From Paramacrobiotus metropolitanus (lineage: Eukaryota > Tardigrada > Eutardigrada > Parachela > Macrobiotidae): DNA of 64,000 nucleotides. This document shows, piece by piece, positions 57,900 to 64,000 of this stretch; position 1 is the first letter of the stretch, and each line of letters begins with the position of its first letter. A program made the translations under genes and the position numbers. The stretch spans positions 186,001 to 250,000 of the forward strand of contig NW_026570332.1 of the NCBI RefSeq assembly GCF_019649055.1, written 5' to 3'. The notes beneath the pieces are model-generated. The model made no database searches, was not told where the DNA came from, and worked only from the letters and a program-made list of their open reading frames with translations.

Positions 57900-58597
57900 T
57901 CAGGTAACCGCTGAGGCATTCTTCGGTTTGACCTGCGTCACCACAACGGCCACAATAATTCCAATAATAATCAGGATGACTATGAGGATGATGATTCGCA
58001 TTCGGCAATTCTGCCACCACATGCGACGTCGGACTTGCGTCGCGCCCCGGCGGAAATGGTCGGCATTAACATTCAAATTGTCTGAACGCTCTTCCAGATC
58101 ATCCAGTCGTTCTCCGCGCTCCAAAATCCGGTTAATGTTATCCTGCATCACCTGCAAAGGAGGCAGAACTATTTTGATTCTCTCGCGCATTAAAAAATAA
58201 AACCTAATTAAAACAGATGATAAGAAAAAATAAACCAGAAAAAAAGCTGTGCGTAACCAAAATATTAAGCGATAAACAGAGAATTAAAATTAATATACTG
58301 CGATAACGCTTGCAGAAGGCCTCGCACAGCTAACGGATTATGGAGTATCTTACAAGCATCCCCAATAAACACTGGTTAAGATTACTTAAAGTACTACTCT
58401 GTTGTTCACTACATCCTTTCGCGGCTTACACCCATAACGCCTTGGACTTGCTGCTGTACTCCGGCCACTTTGTCGTCAGGCGCTGTGGTACGCGCACTCC
58501 CTCGTGGCACGCCGATCATGTCGTCATCGGAGTCATTTCCCAGCAATCTGGCACGTTCTCCTGGCCTACCAGCCTCCAAATCTCGACGCGAAGCCAT
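57900..58597 (-). CDS. VAMP4: VAMP4-like vesicle SNARE
   Basis: Two exons, 58597-58430 and 58151-57900, give 139 residues (human VAMP4 141). The N-terminal region has an acidic di-leucine-type signal (ARLLGNDSDDD), as in VAMP4, which uses it to bind AP-1. The R-SNARE motif runs about 47-105 (VQGVMGVMQDNINRILERGERL), with the zero-layer Arg in LERG. Basic residues (RRRMWWQNCRMR) lead into the C-terminal membrane helix (IIILIVILIIIGIIVAVVV). VAMP4 works in transport between trans-Golgi and endosomes. A short tail after the helix would be lumenal. Confidence 0.93.
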
Positions 58598-59921
58598 TTC
58601 CTGAAATCAACAAAAACTGCAACTATAAAGCCTGCACATGCCACAAGTTTTGCTCAATGCGATCAGATGGAAGCCACTTCTGTACACGAGTCACTCACGT
58701 AATGTAAGTCAGTAAAATATAAAATATCTATATGTTAAAACCATATTGCTTCTTTGCATTATGCCCAAAATGAACCATCCGTCTCCAACAATCCTCCATC
58801 ATTAATTTAATTAATCCTGCCATGCGATAACCTAACGCTGCCTGACAAACCTACTCAATGAGATCGTAATTCCCAGTGTAAACTACTAATGCCTCGAAGA
58901 TACGCTCAGACGGTGAATCAGACCTACTCTATGTATTTGTTTACCTTAATTTATTGTAAGAAACGACTTACCTCAGTTAATTTAAGTGACCACACAGAAC
59001 GTAATCCAACAGGAAAGTAAAACGGAAAATACGAAAGCCCCCAATTTAATCCACTTATTCCAAATTCGCTTCGCTCCAGAAAGCTTAAAAAAACGGGAAA
59101 ATTCCTACACACATAGGGTTCCGCTATTGGTGAGCCTCCACTGCCAGTATCCTGTATCAGCTGTTCAGCCTGCTCTTGTCGGATTGTGAAATATCTCAAA
59201 ATTCCATTACAATAACACATATAAATTCGAATTTAACTTTAAATTGAGAGCTTGTCATAAACCGAAAAGATCACAACAACAAAATTACAAAAAAAAAGCA
59301 GTTCTCGAAGTACGTTTTGCGACTCCTGATGGTGAGGACTGACTGTGAGGAGCAATTAAAAAATACCAAACCGAGTGAAAGCGTCTTGGAATGCGTTGCA
59401 AGCGCAAGGCTGCAAGCGCTCACGTGCATCGTGACTACTACAGGAGACCATCCCATGTTAGGCCGGTATCAGGACAAAGCAAGTGGCCATGCTTTTTTTT
59501 ACCTTAAATTTCACTTCCGTTGCATATGCTTTTTTATATTTCAAACAACTAATGCTTGTTTTTTACCCTGATTTATGGTATATGCGAAATTTTTTGGTAA
59601 TCCATATAATCGGCATTCAGCAGCAACATAAGTACAGTACTGTAGTGTTCTTTGTACCAAGATAGAGTACAAGCAGTCGTAGTACGAGCATACGTCATCA
59701 TGACTTTTAACGTTTTCCCACTTTCCAGTTTCCATTCGAATAACCAACATTATTAAACAAAAAACAACAATATTGTAAAATTACAAGAACGAACCAGGAA
59801 CAATACCGAACGATTTACGCAGGAAAGGCACATATGCATTCACAGCAATAAACTTGTGACAAGCACTTGCAAGTTGCAGCACAATAACAAACTACTATTC
59901 CATATTAATTATGGCACAAAA
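58598..59921. other. Intergenic, nothing firm
   Basis: Lies between VAMP4 and the end of GALNT11. A minus-strand open frame at 58951-59220 has no recognised domain. The VAMP4 leader and promoter lie at the left. Confidence 0.5.
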
Positions 59922-62900
59922 TCACAACTTTAAAAGCAGCGTTACGTTATAATTTTCGAACAGCCATTGCTGGCTTAATTTCGATCTGTCGCATTCATTA
60001 ACGAAGATCTCCTTCCGTTCAGTATCACAGTCTAGGCATTTGCTTGACACGGGATGAAATAAACTCTTTGTATCCTGCAATTCCAATTATCCAAGATATC
60101 ACAGTTAGCTCATGCGGCACTTAACCATGCCGATAGATCATAGACGTAAACCATACCGAATTATATTTCCACTGTTGGTTTCCTTGCATATTGTGACAGT
60201 TGTACAATATCACCGGTGTTTTGTTGTCGCTCGAAGAAACATCGAAGCATACAGCGCGTCCTCGTGGGCGAATGTCCTTATGCCACGTTAATACGAAAGA
60301 CTACGAAAGAAAACAATGCATTAACAAACAAAGGAATAAGCGGAAACTCTCCACAACTAATAAGACAAAAATACCGCTTAATTTATGCGAATAATTTTAT
60401 ACCTTGCCATACCGGGCATGTACTCATAGTACATAAAGGTCAAGAACACTGTCTACCACGTGCTGATCAAGATTCATTTTAATCTGTTGCTTCAAAATCA
60501 CTAATGACCTGTTCTCCTCCATTATCCGCATTATCTTTGATGCACGGTTCAAGGTTGAAACGGTCATTTTGGCTTTTAAATCTGGTATCGATACATAAAT
60601 TGCCGCCAACATTCCGAATCTGAAATCACAAAGTGATACGTCAATGCAATATTTACAGCATTTAGAGCTTGTAGATCTCACTTCGCCCCATGCAAAATCA
60701 GGTGGTTCTATCGGTGGATACCGTTCCATTTGATCGAAAGCAACCTCTGTCATAAACCATTTGAACGATTTGCATTTTAAATTCTCCCGCAGAGCTCGCT
60801 GTTTCGAAAGGTCTCCTAAAAATAATATCGGCCATCAACGAACACTAACCGGTGAAAAAAAATCTACGGAAAAAAGGCCAGACCGAACTAAATCTCAATA
60901 CGGCAACCTGCTTGCAAAAGATTGTAATAACAGACTAACAGTTACCTGCATCGATATGCTTGTAATGGGGGCGCTTTTTGTAAACGAACTCAGCGTACTC
61001 GTCCATCCATACTTCCGCCACGCGACGGTAATTCTGTATCAAACCAAAGTATTCATTCCAAACCAAGAAAATTTAATTCACGATATAAACTTACACGACC
61101 AACGAAATCACCGACACCAGGATTGGAGAACGGGGCTATGAAATCCAAGGGTAGACGTCATAATCCTAGAGTGAAATCAGTGACCGTGACCGCGATACTT
61201 ACCGAACTTCCTGTAGATACTACAATAACAATGAATACTCATTTATATTGTTCGAAGATAAACAAAGCATGCGGCAACTTACTGTCCAACTCTACTGCAG
61301 GGAGTATCCACAAGTTTGCCTCCGCACTGCCATATCTGAAATGGGAAAAAAGAATCCTTCATTGTCGTAACAAACGATTCACTGCCAAATGGTACCCAAC
61401 CTTAAAACTTAATTCGTACTGCTCTCCGCCCCACACGTCCAGGCCTTCATCGTACCCTCCCAACTCCCAGAAAAATTTTCGACTAATCGCAAATAAGCCT
61501 CCAGCCATTACGGGACTCCTGTTATACAGATGCAAAACAATTATAGAAACAGAGATTCCAGCAATAACCTTTGATCGAAAAAGTGACTAAATTCTAATTT
61601 TGAGGTCAAAGTAAACACGCAATCTTTGAATTAATTTATTAGAAAATTATAGTCACACCAGCAGAAACTACATAATTATGAAGTACTCACTTGAAAGGCT
61701 CCGTTGGATTCTTCAAATCTTCCGGCAGTAATGGTAAGCGTTTATAATACAGCTCCCAGTCAAAAGCGCCGCGTGCGCCTTCATCCTGGGCGCGATATTC
61801 AAACGTTTCATAGTCAATAATGTCGATGAACGGGCAAGTCGCGGTCCGGTAATCCTCAGCAATCGGTTCTACAGAAACGGAAAAACTCAAGTTACAAGGT
61901 GTCAATTGTCAAACTCTAACACAACGAATATAATTCACCAAGCAAAGGAGGCAACCAATTCGTATTAGCTTCTGAATGTGAATCCAAAAAAATCAGCACC
62001 GCGCCGGTAGCAGCTTTCGCCCCCAAAAGACGAGCGCGGATCAATCCTTCGCGTTTTGGAGCGCGCACTACGCGAACCTTCGGAAGATGCTCTTGCAGAT
62101 ACGCATCGAGGCTATCCTTGAGCGCTTCTAAATTGCACCAAGTGTCGAGAATTAGCAAATTGTCAGAGGCAATAACTTCAAAGGCTCCCAACGTTATTCG
62201 CACATTAAATCAACTTCCGCAGCAACGTACTAACTAAATACGTATACTGTACTCTTCTGAATACAAAACCATGATTGTACCTTTTGAGCTGAAATCATCA
62301 ACCAAAATTATTTCTTTGATCAAATGTTCCGGTGATCGGTTTAGCACCGAAGTGGCAGTACGAATGAGTGTTGAAAAGTGCTCATTATGAAATGGCACAA
62401 TGACGCTAACCGATGGCAAGTGCTCGTAGTATAACTTCGTTTTGCACCTGAAAAAAATAAAATTAAAAACGAATGCTCTACAAATGAGCAACTTACTGGT
62501 TGTGCACAATAATTTAATGTTTCAACAAACTAAAAGTACAGTACAATGTCACAGTGTAAAACTGTTTAAGTAAGCGCCACAGCATCTGCCGACCACTCAA
62601 AATGTTTTCCTAATGAATCAATGCTTTCTGAGGTAAAAGAAAGCTTTTTACGAAGCGAACGAAAAAATTACCCTGTATGTCGTATATCTTTGACAGATCT
62701 ATCCAACGCTATTTTGTCACTTGCTAGCGCATTAAAGCCATTCTCCTTGTACAGCTGGTCTTTCTTGCTGGCTTCATCCCCGGAAGTCATAACAGAGCTG
62801 CCTTGCTCACCAGGGCCTGTTATAAAAATTATTTTTGTTTACTTTGAGACACTTATTAATTAGCAGTCGTATACTGTGAAAATTAATATAAGTGCTGGCA

Positions 62901-63524
62901 CCTGCATTTACCAATTAGGTATGCTACTATGTTTCAATCAAATAACTAAATAAGCACAAAAATTCATCGTAGTACATTACACAGTACAAAGTAAAACACA
63001 CAACAATAAGTTATCGTTAAATAAAACAGCTGCATGATAAACTTGCAACTTTTATGAGACATTCAAGAGGAAAAAAATGTACAATTTTTATCGAATTTTG
63101 AAAGTTTGAGAAAGTCAGCCAGAGCATGTAAATACCTCGTCTCCGGCTTTCATCGCTCATAAATTGATAATTATGCCAATCAATCTTTTTGCCCAGATCC
63201 GTTGAAACATGATCAGCCTAGAGTATTGACAAACAAGAGTTAACATTAATATGCTTATTTGACCTGTCAACTGATCTGTAAAAACAAATATTTTCAGTGG
63301 CCAATCATCAATGTCAAAAACTACATAAACATTAAGCAATACGCAATGCTGCCCTTGCTCACGTTAATATCGACCGAAGCATCCGGGAAAATGTGAATTT
63401 CATTGGAGTTATCATCCTGCGATCTATTCGTCTGAATATATCTTGCTGTTAAGAAAACAAAGTATGTGCAGCACGCAGCGCCTGCGATGTATCGAAGCCA
63501 CTGTACAATCCTTCTTCGACGCAT
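59922..63524 (-). CDS. GALNT11: Polypeptide GalNAc-transferase 11
   Basis: Fifteen exons join in phase to 593 residues (human 608): 63524-63363, 63217-63136, 62816-62672, 62447-62281, 62127-61939, 61868-61691, 61518-61401, 61335-61283, 61219-61203 (17 bp), 61135-61095, 61033-60946, 60815-60682, 60619-60509, 60300-60157 and 60074-59922. A type II membrane anchor lies at about 10-28. The GT-A domain has [29 protein letters not shown], the metal-binding DSH ([17 protein letters not shown]), [13 protein letters not shown] and [12 protein letters not shown]-terminal ricin-type lectin has NQQW and SQQW. It starts mucin-type O-glycosylation on Ser/Thr in the Golgi. The [10 protein letters not shown] link and C-terminus ([12 protein letters not shown]) fit GALNT11 best. 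Confidence 0.95.
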
Positions 63525-64000
63525 GGATTTTCATAAAATAGAGATCCACGAAAGAACACCGGAAGGGGATCTGGATTCCGTATCCGTATCACACGCCGTA
63601 TCAGGCTGCCAGCTGTACAAGTGTGATGCAACCTCACCGCGATAAAAAGTCGCTGTTCGCACGAAACTACAGCTGGCGCGGCAGTATATTACCAAACAGC
63701 GCCCGCATCAAACATGCTACTGATTTGTGATATCTTTCTAATTTTAAAATGAGGATCTATAGGCCAGAAAAGTGTAAGAGTTACAGCTATACGAAATGGA
63801 ACTGAAAGCGGACAAGCATCCGCAAGAGGAACACCTCAATAATCGTGCACCATAAGATATTATCATATTCGACAAGGCTTCCTGCAGGTTGCTTCCACAA
63901 AAATAACAAAGCCAGTAAAGATAACAATTGTGAACCGTAGTGGTGAATGCAAGAAATAAATATCCAAATGGGTCGGTCAATTCACCACTTCAAGTCAACG
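63525..64000. other. Upstream of GALNT11, nothing recognised
   Basis: Probably the GALNT11 leader and promoter. No exon or repeat is seen before the window ends. Confidence 0.6.

Noticed and set aside
58951-59220. Minus-strand frame as an extra GALNT11 exon
   Set aside because: GALNT11 already ends with a complete lectin domain and stop at 59922, and this frame has no lectin motif.

Overview
The window is animal genomic DNA. Its genes are split into many small exons with GT-AG introns, mostly 50-300 bp. The recognisable genes are metazoan orthologues: METTL2/8, BRIX1, SH3BP5, EFR3, MIER1, non-muscle myosin regulatory light chain, CNOT1, a Rieske protein, DHX30, a DBH-like monooxygenase, VAMP4 and GALNT11. 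A compact-genome invertebrate fits. A tardigrade or a similar ecdysozoan is only a guess, because nothing in the sequence fixes the species. A nuclear tRNA-Tyr(GTA) with an intron confirms a eukaryote.

Region 1 (about 1-9750) is an integrated Polinton/adintovirus-like DNA virus or giant transposon that runs off the left edge. A tightly packed minus-strand cluster, with start and stop codons overlapping or nearly touching, encodes: packaging ATPase, a small core/membrane-active protein, a basic repeat protein, chromodomain integrase, penton-like minor capsid protein, a pVI-like protein, a major capsid-like protein and an adenain-like cysteine protease. An IAP (two BIRs plus RING) sits upstream on the same strand, and a tiny membrane protein diverges from it. 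Two plus-strand genes flank the cluster: an unknown nuclear-type protein (296-1258) and a spliced ANP32-like leucine-rich-repeat protein (9065-9746). Each is preceded by an array of the same 20-bp palindrome, GGTAATC-N6-GATTACC, followed by an identical TATATAAAG box 77-82 bp before the ATG. This shared two-promoter circuit is the most unusual thing in the window. Capsid and integrase reading frames carry single-base frameshifts. No family-B DNA polymerase is seen; it may lie to the left.

Region 2 (about 9750-15900) is poor in genes. It holds a possible small three-exon gene and a clean 3.04-kb non-autonomous DNA transposon (12304-15344) with 74-bp terminal inverted repeats and a 5-bp ACAAA target duplication.

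Region 3 (15924-64000) is a host gene array: METTL2/8 (+), BRIX1 (-), SH3BP5-like (+), EFR3 (-), MIER1 (+), MRLC (-), CNOT1 (+), Rieske protein (-), DHX30 (-), a Lys-rich candidate (+), MOXD1-like (+), tRNA-Tyr (-), VAMP4 (-) and GALNT11 (-). They are ordinary housekeeping, signalling and secretory genes with no shared pathway. CNOT1 contains a damaged stretch (34800-35257) with a noisy duplicate of the next exon, most easily read as a faulty assembly join.
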